Assembly (NCBI RefSeq): GCF_016887565.1 | Contig: NZ_CP069396.1 | Coordinates: 1-64,000, forward strand | From: Archangium violaceum | GTDB lineage: Bacteria > Myxococcota > Myxococcia > Myxococcales > Myxococcaceae | Reading direction: 5' to 3' | DNA: 64,000 nt | Shown here: piece after piece, positions 24,706-33,208 of the stretch | Numbering within the stretch: the stretch's first letter is position 1 | Layout: each line of letters starts with the position of its first letter | Made by a program: the position numbers and the translations under genes | The notes under the pieces: generated by a model | The model's database searches: none | The model's input: the letters and a program-made list of their open reading frames with translations, nothing else | What the model was told of the DNA's origin: nothing

Positions 24706-25856
24706 TCCATCCCCTCCTCGAACTCGGGCGAGTTGATGAGGCGGATGAAGTCGTCCTGGGCGGATGTGCCCTGCAACGCGGGAATCTCCGAGGCGGGCTC
24801 GACGCGCACGGTGCTTCCCTTGCGCCGCACGAGCTTCCAGTAGGCCTTGGGGATGTTGTTGATGATGTAGGGGTGGTGGCTGGTGATGATGAACTGCAGG
24901 TCGTTGGCGCGCGACAGGACGAAGTCGGTCAGCGGGCCCATGCAGTTCACGCCGAGGCTGTTCTCGAACTCGTCGATCAGCACCACGGTCCCGGCGGGGG
25001 CGAGCATCAGGTCCACGAGATGGGTGAGCGTGCGCGCCATCCCGGAGGAGATGTCCCGCGCCTCGATCCAGGTGGGAACACCGCGCTCCTTGAGCGTGAA
25101 GGACAGGCGATCCGCGGGCAATCCGCTCGAGGACTGCGCCAATTCCTCGTGTGCCACACGAAGGTCTTCGACGGTGGGAAAGATATCGATGAAGAGTTGT
25201 TTGAGGTGCTCGAACTGTTCGGGAACCTTCTCCTGCAGGACGAAGGCCTTGAGTACGGGATGGATGCCAGCGGAGCGACGCAACGACTCGAGTGACAGGT
25301 GGTCTCTGGCCACTTGCGTCGCTGCCCTGAGAACGGAATGCACGATGCCCTGGGCATCCAATTCCCCCAGGAAACCTCTGGCGAATGCCTGACGTAGCCG
25401 CTCGATGGATGGCTCATCCAGCAGTTTGACCGCACTGGCGGAGCGGTCGAGCATCGGGAGTGCCTGTTGCTTGAACAGGAAGCGTTCCGCGTCTCGTTCG
25501 ACGAGCGGCTCTTCCTGCCCACGAATCAAACGCTCTCCAAGAACGACGATGCTGCGGTCCATGGAGGGCGCGGCACCTGCATCGTCCTCTCCGGGCATCG
25601 GCCCACGGACGCCCCTGTCGAGCTGCCACGAGTAGTCTTGCCCCTCATGTTCGAAGCGAACGTCGAAGCGGAAACCCTGCTCGGCATACGCGACGCTGCC
25701 ACCGAGCCCGATGCGTTGAACCGTACGAATCGCCCGCAGGATTCGCGTCTTGCCCACCCCCGACGCGCCCACGAGGAGGTTGAAGCGGTCCAGGCGCAGG
25801 TCGTCGAGCTTCCAGCCGGTCCGCTTGTCCTCGAAGGAGAGACTCTTCAGTAGCAT
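24702..25856 (-). CDS. OLD/AAA_15-type ATPase, partner of the TOPRIM-like protein
   Basis: A 384-residue ABC-class ATPase. Numbered from the ATG at 25856 (GGAGC 7 bases upstream), it begins MLLKSLSFEDKRTGWKLDDL, has Walker A GASGVGKT at 30-37, a long helical insert, a signature-like DISSGMARTLTHLVDLM, Walker B VVLIDEFENSLG at about 289-300, and FIITSHHPYIINNIPK with the switch His. This is the head domain of OLD-family and SMC-like ATPases without a built-in nuclease, and the TOPRIM-like protein follows with a four-base overlap. The frame is open 15 codons further upstream. A role in phage defence is inference from architecture. Confidence 0.85.
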   Translation of the reverse strand: MLLKSLSFEDKRTGWKLDDLRLDRFNLLVGASGVGKTRILRAIRTVQRIGLGGSVAYAEQGFRFDVRFEHEGQDYSWQLDRGVRGPMPGEDDAGAAPSMDRSIVVLGERLIRGQEEPLVERDAERFLFKQQALPMLDRSASAVKLLDEPSIERLRQAFARGFLGELDAQGIVHSVLRAATQVARDHLSLESLRRSAGIHPVLKAFVLQEKVPEQFEHLKQLFIDIFPTVEDLRVAHEELAQSSSGLPADRLSFTLKERGVPTWIEARDISSGMARTLTHLVDLMLAPAGTVVLIDEFENSLGVNCMGPLTDFVLSRANDLQFIITSHHPYIINNIPKAYWKLVRRKGSTVRVEPASEIPALQGTSAQDDFIRLINSPEFEEGME

Positions 25857-25964
25857 CGTGGTGCTCCGCTCGACCTGTTTCGCAGCCCTTCTAGCATCCA
25901 CATCACACGGAGGAAGAAACGCGGAGCGGCTCCGTTGAGAAGCCGTGCACGCGAGGGCGCGCGC

Positions 25965-27752
25965 TCACGGCCAGCGCTTGACGGCTTGGATCCGAAGCAC
26001 TCGCGGCAGGACGACGGCTCCCGGCTTGGAGCCCTCCCCCCAGGGCCATGTCCCCCGGAGCGAGAGGACGAAGCACACCGGGAATTTGCGGCCGTCGGGC
26101 AGCAGGGCCTGGGTGTAGCGACCGTAGACCGCAGGGCTCCCGAAGTCGTCTTGGAAACCCGTTGTCCAGAGGTGCCCGTAGAGCAGGGTCCCCTCCGGTA
26201 TCACCGGGTCCGAGAATTTGCTGTACAGGACCCGACTGAGGAGCGGGCCGTCCCCATAGGTTCCATGCCCTGAGTTGAAGATGGGACCGGGCTGGTGGAT
26301 GTCGATGACGACATCGACGTACCCGAGCCCCATGGGGTTTATCTTCAACTCCTCGTACATGGCGTGCCGGGCCTCCTCGGGACACGCTCCCGGCTCTGGT
26401 TTCACCTGGGCCGAGGTGCAGCCGAGCCCTGTGGTGGCGCACAGCCAGGTGACGAAGAGCCCCCAGAGCGGAGCGCCTTGGGTGGGCGTGGTGGAGTCCT
26501 CATGGGTGGTGGAGGAGGGCATGGACGCGCTTCCTTTCGGGGTTGAGGCAACGAACGCGGCCTGTCCGCGGAGCAGGCCGATGAGACAGAGAATGCCCAG
26601 CCCCGCCAGCGGCGCGAAGAGCCGCTTGGAGCGCCGGGGGCGGCGCTCGGCGGGGGGAGCCGCCTTCTCTGCTTCCTCCCGAGGCTTCGCGTCTTCTGGA
26701 TGTCGTATCTGCACGGCCTCGGGCTCTGCCTCCTGGTGCAGTGCGATCCGCTCCTGCTTCTCCTCCAGTGTGGCCCCCGCCGGGTCTTCGTTGGGCGGCG
26801 TGAGCGGCACCCGCCAGACGGGGGAATGACGCTCCTTGGCGGCGGCCCACAGGGCTTGCAGCAGCGCCTGGGTGTCGGGGTAGCGCGCCTCGGGCCGTTT
26901 CTCCAACAGCCGCAGGGCGATGTCGCTGAGGGCGCGCGGCACACGGGGGTTGATGCGGTGGGGCGCATCCGGAGGGACGGTGGCGATGGCGGCCACCAGC
27001 GCCTCGTCTGGCAACTCGGGGTCGAAGGGGTGCTTGTCCGTGAGTCCCTGGTACAGCAGCACGCCCAGGGCGTAGAGGTCCGCGGCCGCGCCTCCTTGAA
27101 ACGGCTCGTTGCGCTTCCACGCCTCGGTGCGCGTGTAGGCGATGAGCTCGGGCGGCAGCAGGTGCAGCACGCCCTCGGGCAGACCCAACGTCTTCGTGAG
27201 GGCCCCCGGCAAGCGCACGGTGCCGAAGTCGATGAGGAAGGGGCGGCCGTCCTTCCGGCGGATGAGGACGTTCTCCGCCTTCAAGTCCCGGTGGTACACG
27301 CCACGCTGGTGGAGCTCTCCCACCGTGCTCACGAGCTGAGCGAAGGTGTCCACGAGCTCGGCGGCATGAGGGAGCTTTCGCCAGCGCCATTCGTGCCAGG
27401 TGTCCCCATCCACGTAGTCGGTGATGAGGAAGGGATAGCCCTTGCTGGGGTTGGGCCAGAAGTCCACCGCGTACACACGTAGCAGGTTGGGGTGGGAGGA
27501 GTACGTGAACAGGGCCGCCGCCTCGCGCGCCAGCCGCCGCCAGGTGTTTGCCTCTTGCGCCTGTTCGTCGTCCGAAATGCCCTCCTCGGAGTCCGAGACG
27601 GGACGCAGCATCATCTTCATGGACCTGATGCGGCCGTCCCGCTCCACCTTGAAGACGCGGGCCGAGCCTCCCTGACCCAGCACCGAGAGGATGCGCCAGG
27701 AGCCCACCGTGTCGCCGACCTGGAGGTGCTCGGGGTGGAGCGCTTCCGTCAT
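25965..27752 (-). CDS. Serine/threonine protein kinase with membrane span and C-terminal extracytoplasmic domain
   Basis: A eukaryotic-type kinase of 595 residues. The kinase domain (about 18-305) shows the Gly loop GQGGSARVF (26-34), Lys46 (SMKMM), HRDLKAENVL with the catalytic loop at 154-163, DFG at 175-177 and LLPPELIAYTR in place of the APE region. A Lys/Arg-rich stretch (RRPRRSKR) is followed by a membrane helix (LFAPLAGLGILCLIGLL, about 398-414). A second hydrophobic stretch (LWGLFVTWLCATTGLGC, about 450) precedes a domain of about 150 residues outside the membrane. In myxobacteria such kinases often adjoin DUF2381 genes, as here with the gene 12 bases upstream. Confidence 0.92.
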   Translation of the reverse strand: MTEALHPEHLQVGDTVGSWRILSVLGQGGSARVFKVERDGRIRSMKMMLRPVSDSEEGISDDEQAQEANTWRRLAREAAALFTYSSHPNLLRVYAVDFWPNPSKGYPFLITDYVDGDTWHEWRWRKLPHAAELVDTFAQLVSTVGELHQRGVYHRDLKAENVLIRRKDGRPFLIDFGTVRLPGALTKTLGLPEGVLHLLPPELIAYTRTEAWKRNEPFQGGAAADLYALGVLLYQGLTDKHPFDPELPDEALVAAIATVPPDAPHRINPRVPRALSDIALRLLEKRPEARYPDTQALLQALWAAAKERHSPVWRVPLTPPNEDPAGATLEEKQERIALHQEAEPEAVQIRHPEDAKPREEAEKAAPPAERRPRRSKRLFAPLAGLGILCLIGLLRGQAAFVASTPKGSASMPSSTTHEDSTTPTQGAPLWGLFVTWLCATTGLGCTSAQVKPEPGACPEEARHAMYEELKINPMGLGYVDVVIDIHQPGPIFNSGHGTYGDGPLLSRVLYSKFSDPVIPEGTLLYGHLWTTGFQDDFGSPAVYGRYTQALLPDGRKFPVCFVLSLRGTWPWGEGSKPGAVVLPRVLRIQAVKRWP

Positions 27753-27764
27753 GAGCCGATCCTC

Positions 27765-28643
27765 CTAGAACATCACTTCATGGATGGGGAGCAGCCGCCC
27801 GCCTTCCGTATCCAGCAACTCCAATCGGAAGGGGGATTTGCCGGAGGAGGGGACGTCCGTTTCCACCGCGACGAGCCCAGACTCCCCGGGTTGGAGTTGG
27901 AGCATGTTCAACTGCACCAGCCGAACCCTCACGGGAGTGCCCTCCGCGCTGAAGAGGCGCGCTGAGCCGGGGGCCCAGGGTTTCTGCTCGGTGTTGGTGA
28001 CCCGGACGGACACCACGACCCAGAGGGAAGCCCGGTAGCTTGTGCCCCCTCCCAGTGTGAGGCCACTCCTGTTGTCAGGAGGAACGTGCCCCTCGAAGTT
28101 CTGGATGTGGATTCCTCTCGAGTCCAACTGCCCGGACGCCACGAGCCCGGCGGGGCCTCCCACCGCGCACCGGACCTTGAGCACCGAGAGCTCGGCCTCC
28201 TTCTCGACGAGCTTCACCTCCAGCATCTCGGGAGGACGCGGCTGGCGCACCAGCTCCACCTCCTTGTCCACGAGCGAGGGATGGGAGACGAGGGCGAGGA
28301 GGACCTGCCCACCGTCCCTGTACCGCACCCGCATGACGAGCCGTTCACCGGGGCCCGGCTCGACGAGGGGCTCGAAGGCGACGAGGCGCTCTCCCACGTC
28401 CAGGAACCGGAATCGCGTGGAGCGCCCCTCCACCTCCAGGGAGCCCCGTTCCAGCGACGCATCGAAGCGCAGATAGGAGGTGACGTTGAGCGCTACCCGG
28501 AGCTCGGGCACCGGCTCGCCCGGAGCGCTGGGGACGACGACCTGTCGCCGTTGTTCCTCGCGGACGAAGAGCGGGGGCTGTGCCGCCGCCGGTGCTCCCA
28601 TCAGGAGGAAGACGAGCGATAACCACGGGAAAAGTCGTGCCAG
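27765..28643 (-). CDS. DUF2381-family exported protein, probable CTG start
   Basis: DUF2381 proteins are a myxobacterial family found beside Ser/Thr kinases; function is unknown. The body reads REEQRRQVVVPSAPGEPVPELRVALNVTSYLRFDASLERGSLEVEGR...FLDVGERLVAFEPLVEPGPGERLVMRVRY, the family pattern. The first ATG (28601) lies inside the signal peptide. Moving up 14 codons to a CTG at 28643 gives (M)ARLFPWLSLVFLLMGAPAAAQ, a complete signal peptide, with GGAGGTG at the right distance upstream. So I place the start at this rare CTG codon. The protein would be periplasmic and may feed the extracytoplasmic domain of the adjoining kinase, which is inference. Confidence 0.8.
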   Translation of the reverse strand: MARLFPWLSLVFLLMGAPAAAQPPLFVREEQRRQVVVPSAPGEPVPELRVALNVTSYLRFDASLERGSLEVEGRSTRFRFLDVGERLVAFEPLVEPGPGERLVMRVRYRDGGQVLLALVSHPSLVDKEVELVRQPRPPEMLEVKLVEKEAELSVLKVRCAVGGPAGLVASGQLDSRGIHIQNFEGHVPPDNRSGLTLGGGTSYRASLWVVVSVRVTNTEQKPWAPGSARLFSAEGTPVRVRLVQLNMLQLQPGESGLVAVETDVPSSGKSPFRLELLDTEGGRLLPIHEVMF

Positions 28644-28737
28644 GGGGGAGCACCTCCGGAGTTCACCCTAGCAGAAGTCGGGCACGGCACCGGAAGCCCC
28701 TGTGCTCGAACCCGGGACGCGCATGGGGGGGGACCCT

Positions 28738-28798
28738 CCGGTCGCGAGTTGCGCCAACTGGTCTGACTGTCAGACCAGTTGAGAAAATTCGCGCCCGG
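28738..28798. repeat. 61-bp nested palindrome, copy 3 (covarying arms)
   Basis: Inner arms AACTGGTCTGA (28756-28766) and TCAGACCAGTT (28770-28780) around CTG. Compared with copies 1 and 2, position 9 of the left arm is T instead of C and its partner on the right is A instead of G, so pairing is kept. Outer arms CCGGTCGCG (28738-28746) and CGCGCCCGG (28790-28798). It lies in the divergent gap between the DUF2381 and S24-like genes. Confidence 0.9.
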
Positions 28799-28888
28799 AC
28801 CCGGGAGGGGCCGCGCTGTGTGGGGGGCTGTCAGCTTCGCGTGGAGGTCGCCGTCCCCGGACGCGGATTGCTGACGAGGAGACACACG

Positions 28889-29194
28889 ATGGGATGGGCG
28901 ACCGACGCGTTGCGCGCGCTGGCGAGGGGAGAGCAGGTGACGATCCGGCCACGAGGCGGCTCGATGCGGGGGCGGATCGAGGACGGACAGCCGGTGACAC
29001 TGGGTCCGGTGGCCGCCGAGGAAGTCGCGGCCGGGGACGTGGTGCTGGTCCGGTGGAAGGGGGGAGTGCTGCTCCACCTGGTCAAGGAGGCCACGCGGGA
29101 GCGGCTGCTCATCGGCAACAACCTGGGCCGGGTGAATGGCTGGGTGAAACGAGAGGCCGTGGTGGGGCGCGTGGTGCGGCTCCACCCGCGGTGA
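28889..29194 (+). CDS. Small S24/S26 peptidase-like protein
   Basis: A 101-residue protein: MGWATDALRALARGEQVTIRPRGGSMRGRIEDGQPVTLGPVAAEEVAAGDVVLVRWKGGVLLHLVKEA. The GGSM motif (Ser at about residue 26) followed by (I)EDG and GDVVLVR is the core of LexA-like and signal-peptidase-like folds, where this Ser is the nucleophile. The usual second catalytic residue, a Lys in a later strand, is not clear; the corresponding strand reads LHLVKE. There is no DNA-binding domain or membrane anchor. GAGGAGACACACG precedes the ATG. It could be a minimal protease or an inactive sensor. Confidence 0.7.
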   Translation: MGWATDALRALARGEQVTIRPRGGSMRGRIEDGQPVTLGPVAAEEVAAGDVVLVRWKGGVLLHLVKEATRERLLIGNNLGRVNGWVKREAVVGRVVRLHPR

Positions 29195-29207
29195 GGGACT
29201 CGCGGCC

Positions 29208-29642
29208 TCAGCGGCCCTGTTCGAGTGCGGCGGAGCAGCAGTGCTGGCAGCGGCGGCGGTTGAGCCCGTGAGCCACCAGCAGCACGATGCCACCGGCGAG
29301 CGTGACGCCCATCTCCGCGAGGCCCTCGTGGAGGACGGACTGGGCGAGCACCAGCAGTCCCAGGCCCGTGGCCCCGAGTGTCAGGACGTGCCAGTCGCGG
29401 TGCTGGAGGAAGCCCGTCACGAAGCTGACCCCGCCGACGACGGTGGCCAACATCACCATGGCGAGGTGGATGGGCGCCTCCTCCAGGGCCCGGCCCATCA
29501 TCGCCGGCAGCAGGCCCAGCACCAGTGGCAGGAGCAGGCAGTGGGCCATGCACAACAACGACAGCCCCTGGCCCCACGCATCCCAGCGCCCGACTCCGGG
29601 GAATGTCTTTTCCTGCCCGCGTGCCGGGAGCTCGTGACTCAT
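29208..29642 (-). CDS. MerC-domain membrane protein
   Basis: A 144-residue protein with four hydrophobic helices. Helix 1 carries LSLLCMAHCLLLPLVLGLLPAMM (Cys31, His34, Cys35), the MerC-type metal-binding spot, and the C-terminus has a Cys/His cluster RRRCQHCCSA. MerC-domain proteins take up mercuric ion in mer operons, but many chromosomal members are of unknown metal specificity. It lies 96 bases downstream of a ZIP/ArsP-like permease on the same strand, suggesting zinc, copper or a toxic-metal role rather than mercury alone. Confidence 0.85.
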   Translation of the reverse strand: MSHELPARGQEKTFPGVGRWDAWGQGLSLLCMAHCLLLPLVLGLLPAMMGRALEEAPIHLAMVMLATVVGGVSFVTGFLQHRDWHVLTLGATGLGLLVLAQSVLHEGLAEMGVTLAGGIVLLVAHGLNRRRCQHCCSAALEQGR

Positions 29643-29738
29643 CGGCCCACCTCTTATCTGAAACTCGATGGCAGGAGCAATGCATCTGCGAGTCCCGGGA
29701 AGGGGCAGGTGGCGTCATCCCGGTAGCGGGTGCACCGC

Positions 29739-31718
29739 CTACTTCCGCTGGGCGCCGTGGGAACAGGTCGCGCCGCCGCGGCACTCGGGGCCGTGGACGT
29801 GCACCTGGGAGAGCACGAGGAGGGGAGCGCGGGCCTCGTGCTCGTGGGAGTGGGAGTGGGAGCAACCCGGGCCATGGACGTGGGCCTGGGGGAGCCGGAT
29901 GAAGGAGCCCCGGGCCCCAACGGCGGGGGGCGCATGGCCGTGGTCGTGCCCGCACGCGGGCCCGTGCACGTGCAGCTCCGAGAGCCTGTCGCCGGTGGGC
30001 GGGGCGGCCTCGCCGGAGTCCGTGCCGGGCAGCAGCTGGATGAGGAAGCCGCGTGCGCCCTGCCGCAGCAGCGAGGCGAGGAAGAGCGCGCCGAGCAGCA
30101 CCAGCCCCACCCACTCCAGGACGCCCTCATGGTCCGCGTGCGGCTCGTGGGCGAGCCCCACCTGAGCGGGCAGCAGCGCGTTGAGCACGAGGCCCAGGAA
30201 GATGGAGGTGAGGGCCACCACGGCGCCGAAGGCGAGGGTCACCTTGCGCCCATGGAGCCGGGCCATGACGGCGAAGGTGGTGACGTTGGTGGCGGGGCCG
30301 GTGATGAGGAAGGCCAGCGCGGCGCCGGAGGACAGGCCCTTGTGCAGCAGCACGGCCACCAGGGGCGTGGCCCCCGAGGCGCACACGAAGCTGGGCACGC
30401 CCAGCAGGGCGAAGAGGGGCACGTCCACGCCGGGAGGCAGGCGCGAGAGCCACTCGGCGGCGAGCAGAGGCTCCACGAGGGCGGCCATGCCCAGGCCGAC
30501 GAGAATCCAGGGCGCGGTGTGGTCCACCGACTCGACGAGTCCCTCGCGCAACCCGTGGGCGAGCCGCTGGCGCAGCGGCGGGGAGGAGGCCGTGGGAGAG
30601 GAGGCGGGGGAGGACGAATCGGTGGGGGCGGGAATGAGGCGGCTGACGAGGACGCCGGAGAGCAGGGCGACGGCGAAGGCGCCGCCGAGGCGGGCGAGGG
30701 TGAGGGGCCAGCCGATGAGGGGGACGGAGACGAGGAAGGCGCTCACGCCGATTTCTGGGGCGGCGACGAGGAAGGAGAGGGCGGCGGCGATGGGGACGCC
30801 CTTGCGGATGAGGCCGCGGTAGACGGGCAGGACGCCACAGGAGCAGAGGGCGAGGGGCAGGCCGACGATGGTGCCGCGCAGGGCCTGGGAGAGGGAGGAG
30901 CCGCGCTTGAGCCAGCCGAGGGAGGCCTCGCCGAGGAGGGCCTGGAAGAGGCCGGTGAGGACGTAGGCGGCGAGCAGGGCGGGGGCGGTCTCCAGGGAGA
31001 GGTGGAGGAAGGTGGCGGCGGCGCCGAGCTCCCCGGGCTGGGTGCCGAGCATGGGGTGGGCGCGGGAGATGAGGAGGAGCATGGCCACGGCGGCGAGGGC
31101 GCCGAGGCCGTTGGCGAGCCGCTGGGAGGGCCGCTCGAGGGGGGGGCCGGGGCGGCCGCCGCGGAAGAGGGCGGGGAGGAAGGCGCCGGCGGAGAAGGCC
31201 TGGAAGAGGGCGGCGGCGCGGAGGGAGTCGGGCCCGAGCACCGCCTCGCCCCAGCCGAGCCCGGCGGCGCCGAGGAGGGCCACGGAGCCCAGCAGGGCGG
31301 TGGCGCCCAGGGGGCCGGCGACGGGGCGGACGAGCCACCAGAGTCCGAGGCCCAGGGGCAGCCGGTGCAGCACCACGGCGAGCAGGGCGAGCGCGCCACC
31401 CTGGGGGCCGTGGAGCGAGAGGGCATGGCCCTCGAGGGTGGCGTGCACGGCGAGCCCCGCCACCGCGAGCACCAGGCCGGCCATGGAGGGCAGCCGCCGC
31501 GCGAGCCCCAGCGCCAGACCGAGCCCGAGGGCCGCCACGGCGAGCGCGCCGGGCCCGGCCAGCGAGAGGCTGTGGGGGAGGATGTGCACGAGCACCATGC
31601 CGCCCAGGGCGACGAAGACGAGCCCCTCCAGGGCGGCGGTGGCCACGCGCCGGCCCTTCACCATCGCCTCCACCAGGGGGGCCAGCACCCACACCGCCAG
31701 ACTCAGGGGGAGCGTCAT
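29739..31718 (-). CDS. ZIP-like / ArsP_1-type permease fusion with His-rich C-terminal repeats
   Basis: A 659-residue protein starting at the ATG at 31718 (GAGGA about 9 bases upstream). Residues 1-220 hold about seven helices with ZIP-like metal ligands: VHILPHS (His45, His49), HATLEGH (His92, Glu96, His98) and LHRLP (His118). Residues about 235-560 form an ArsP_1/DUF318 permease with the signature LALCSCGVLP (Cys292, Cys294) and a second repeat FVCASGATPLVAVLLHKGLSSGAALAFLITGPATNVTT. The hydrophilic tail has three copies of HVHGPxC with runs such as CGHDHGHA and CSHSHSHEHE, likely a metal chelator. The core resembles the SO_0444-type Cu/Zn efflux family. Direction and substrate are inference. 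MerC is downstream. Confidence 0.85.
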   Translation of the reverse strand: MTLPLSLAVWVLAPLVEAMVKGRRVATAALEGLVFVALGGMVLVHILPHSLSLAGPGALAVAALGLGLALGLARRLPSMAGLVLAVAGLAVHATLEGHALSLHGPQGGALALLAVVLHRLPLGLGLWWLVRPVAGPLGATALLGSVALLGAAGLGWGEAVLGPDSLRAAALFQAFSAGAFLPALFRGGRPGPPLERPSQRLANGLGALAAVAMLLLISRAHPMLGTQPGELGAAATFLHLSLETAPALLAAYVLTGLFQALLGEASLGWLKRGSSLSQALRGTIVGLPLALCSCGVLPVYRGLIRKGVPIAAALSFLVAAPEIGVSAFLVSVPLIGWPLTLARLGGAFAVALLSGVLVSRLIPAPTDSSSPASSPTASSPPLRQRLAHGLREGLVESVDHTAPWILVGLGMAALVEPLLAAEWLSRLPPGVDVPLFALLGVPSFVCASGATPLVAVLLHKGLSSGAALAFLITGPATNVTTFAVMARLHGRKVTLAFGAVVALTSIFLGLVLNALLPAQVGLAHEPHADHEGVLEWVGLVLLGALFLASLLRQGARGFLIQLLPGTDSGEAAPPTGDRLSELHVHGPACGHDHGHAPPAVGARGSFIRLPQAHVHGPGCSHSHSHEHEARAPLLVLSQVHVHGPECRGGATCSHGAQRK

Positions 31719-31768
31719 CGCGGACATCCTCGCGAAACGGGAGAGAACCGCGAGAATAGCGTTGCTCG

Positions 31769-31784
31769 GGTTGTAACTGCAACC
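31769..31784. promoter_or_regulatory. Imperfect palindrome upstream of the permease (candidate metal-responsive operator)
   Basis: GGTTGTAACTGCAACC has 5-bp perfect arms (GGTTG/CAACC), 12 of 16 positions symmetric, about 50 bp upstream of the permease ATG. Placement fits an operator of a Zur/ArsR/MerR-type regulator, but the regulator is not in the window. Confidence 0.35.
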
Positions 31785-31815
31785 AGATGGCGAAGGGAGT
31801 GGGAGGGCCCGCGGC

Positions 31816-32361
31816 TCAGTGGAGCTGGAGGGTGCGCACCATCTGGTCGACGACGTCCTTGTCGAGGGAGTAGTCGAGGCCGGGGGCGTCGAGGGTGCCG
31901 ACGCGGACGAGGGCATTGGGGCCGGCGGAGACGGCGTAGAGGTACTCGCGGGTGCCTGGGGGGAGGAAGGAGGACTCGTCGGTGGTGCGCAGCTCGAGAC
32001 GAACGGCGGGCTGACCGGCGAGGGTGATGCGCTCCTGTTGGAGGACGTCATAGCCGGGGCCGGTGTTGCCCTGGATGAAGTCCTGGAGGGACAGGGACTC
32101 GCGCTTGACGGAGACGGCGAGGGGAGGCTCCTCGGTGCCGGGCTGGACGGTGAAGGCAGTGGGGTGGAAGAAGCGGCAGGGCTCGACCTGACCGGGGGAG
32201 TTGGCGATCCACGCGCTGGGGTAGGCGATGGAGTAGTCGCTGGTGGGGTTGTCGCAGCGGACGAAGCGGGAGCCCGGGGCGAGGCTGGAGCGGGAGCACG
32301 CGGAGAGGGAGAGGGCGGCGAGGGGGAGGAGCCACCACGAGGAGGGGAGAGGGGTTCGCAT
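31816..32361 (-). CDS. Predicted lipoprotein of unknown function
   Basis: A 181-residue protein with signal MRTPLPSSWWLLPLAALSLSAC (lipidation at Cys22). The mature part begins RFVRCDNPTSDYSIAYPSAWIANSPGQVEPCRFFHP, with two cysteines that may pair, and continues as a mixed alpha/beta domain resembling the PsbP/LpqN-like group (YSIAYPSAW is the typical first strand). The ATG at 32361 was chosen because GGAG lies 6 bases upstream. It faces away from the 138-aa gene at 32530. Confidence 0.8.
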   Translation of the reverse strand: MRTPLPSSWWLLPLAALSLSACSRSSLAPGSRFVRCDNPTSDYSIAYPSAWIANSPGQVEPCRFFHPTAFTVQPGTEEPPLAVSVKRESLSLQDFIQGNTGPGYDVLQQERITLAGQPAVRLELRTTDESSFLPPGTREYLYAVSAGPNALVRVGTLDAPGLDYSLDKDVVDQMVRTLQLH

Positions 32362-32529
32362 GGACATCTCCAGGGCCCGGAGGGCGCACGGCGAGAAGGA
32401 CAGACGCGGTGGCGAAGGGGGCCACGGCGCGGGGAGAGGAGAGCGGGGGGGCATGGCCCGAGTCGAGGGCCCGTGGGAGGAACGGGCGAGTAGCGCACAC
32501 TGCGGGGAGGGAGGGGACGACCCTAGGGT

Positions 32530-32946
32530 GTGTGTGAAGCGGGGGAGGGGTCCGGAGGCGCGAGAAGGGACGAGCGGAAGGGGCAGCAGGAGAGCGGGTC
32601 GATCCTGTCGGAGCTGCTGACGCAGGGGAGGAGGGTGGCGAGGGCAGGGGCGAGGAGAGCGGAGGAGGAGCTGAGGGAGAACGCGAGGGAGGCGGCGAAG
32701 GGGAGCGCGCTGTTGGGGGCGAGCGCGTGGATGGGGATGACGGGGCTGAGCGCGCTGGTGATCGCGGTGGCGATGGCGGTGCCGAGGAATCCAGTGAGAG
32801 GGGTGGTGTGTGCGGGGTTGGGGCTGCTGGGAGGCTCGGTGGGGTTGGGCCTGTGGGGACTGAAAACACTACCGGAGCGACCGTTGTCGGAGACGAAGCA
32901 GGCGTTGAAGGAAGGAGCGGGAGTGCTGAAGGAGCACCTGACCTGA
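32530..32946 (+). CDS. Small membrane protein resembling the holin-E/DUF1469 group
   Basis: A 138-residue protein. After a polar start, SILSELLTQGRRVARAGARRAEEELRENAREAAKG (about 23-57) forms an amphipathic helix; then two membrane helices (GMTGLSALVIAVAMAV and GVVCAGLGLLGGSVGLGLWGL) joined by a short turn, and a C-terminal helix ending KEGAGVLKEHL. This order matches Phage_holin_3_6/DUF1469 proteins of envelope-related function. The GTG start lacks a good ribosome-binding site; an internal start just before the amphipathic helix is possible. Confidence 0.65.
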   Translation: MCEAGEGSGGARRDERKGQQESGSILSELLTQGRRVARAGARRAEEELRENAREAAKGSALLGASAWMGMTGLSALVIAVAMAVPRNPVRGVVCAGLGLLGGSVGLGLWGLKTLPERPLSETKQALKEGAGVLKEHLT

Positions 32947-32955
32947 GAATCCTCC

Positions 32956-33021
32956 TGCTGAGCATCCACCCCTCACTGAGCATCCACCCCTCTCCCTCTG
33001 GGAGAGGGACGGGGTGAGGGT
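32956..33021. repeat. REP-like element with short direct repeat
   Basis: CTGAGCATCCACCCCTC occurs twice (from about 32958 and 32976), running into a REP-like unit at 32987-33021. The following 190 bases up to actA contain no gene; a GC-rich inverted repeat (GAGGGCCCTC, GAGGGCTC) near 33143-33208 may form a hairpin in the leader of the respiratory operon. Confidence 0.7.
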
Positions 33022-33208
33022 ATAGGGAACCCGAGTTCGCATCCGCGCCGCCGTGGAAGTGTGACGGAGCGCGATTCCAGACAGTTGCGGTGCAATCACG
33101 GTTCACAACTGAAAGCCCACGAAACGCCTGGATTGTAGCCCCCGAGGGCCCTCTCTAGGGTCGAAAGCCCTCGGAGCCGCGCGAGAGAGCGCGGGGCCCG
33201 AGGGCTCT

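Noticed and set aside
29730-32027. Long plus-strand ORF (765 codons) opposite the permease gene
   Set aside because: Translation is a Glu/Gly/Ala-rich low-complexity string typical of antisense frames in high-GC DNA; the minus strand encodes a clear membrane protein.
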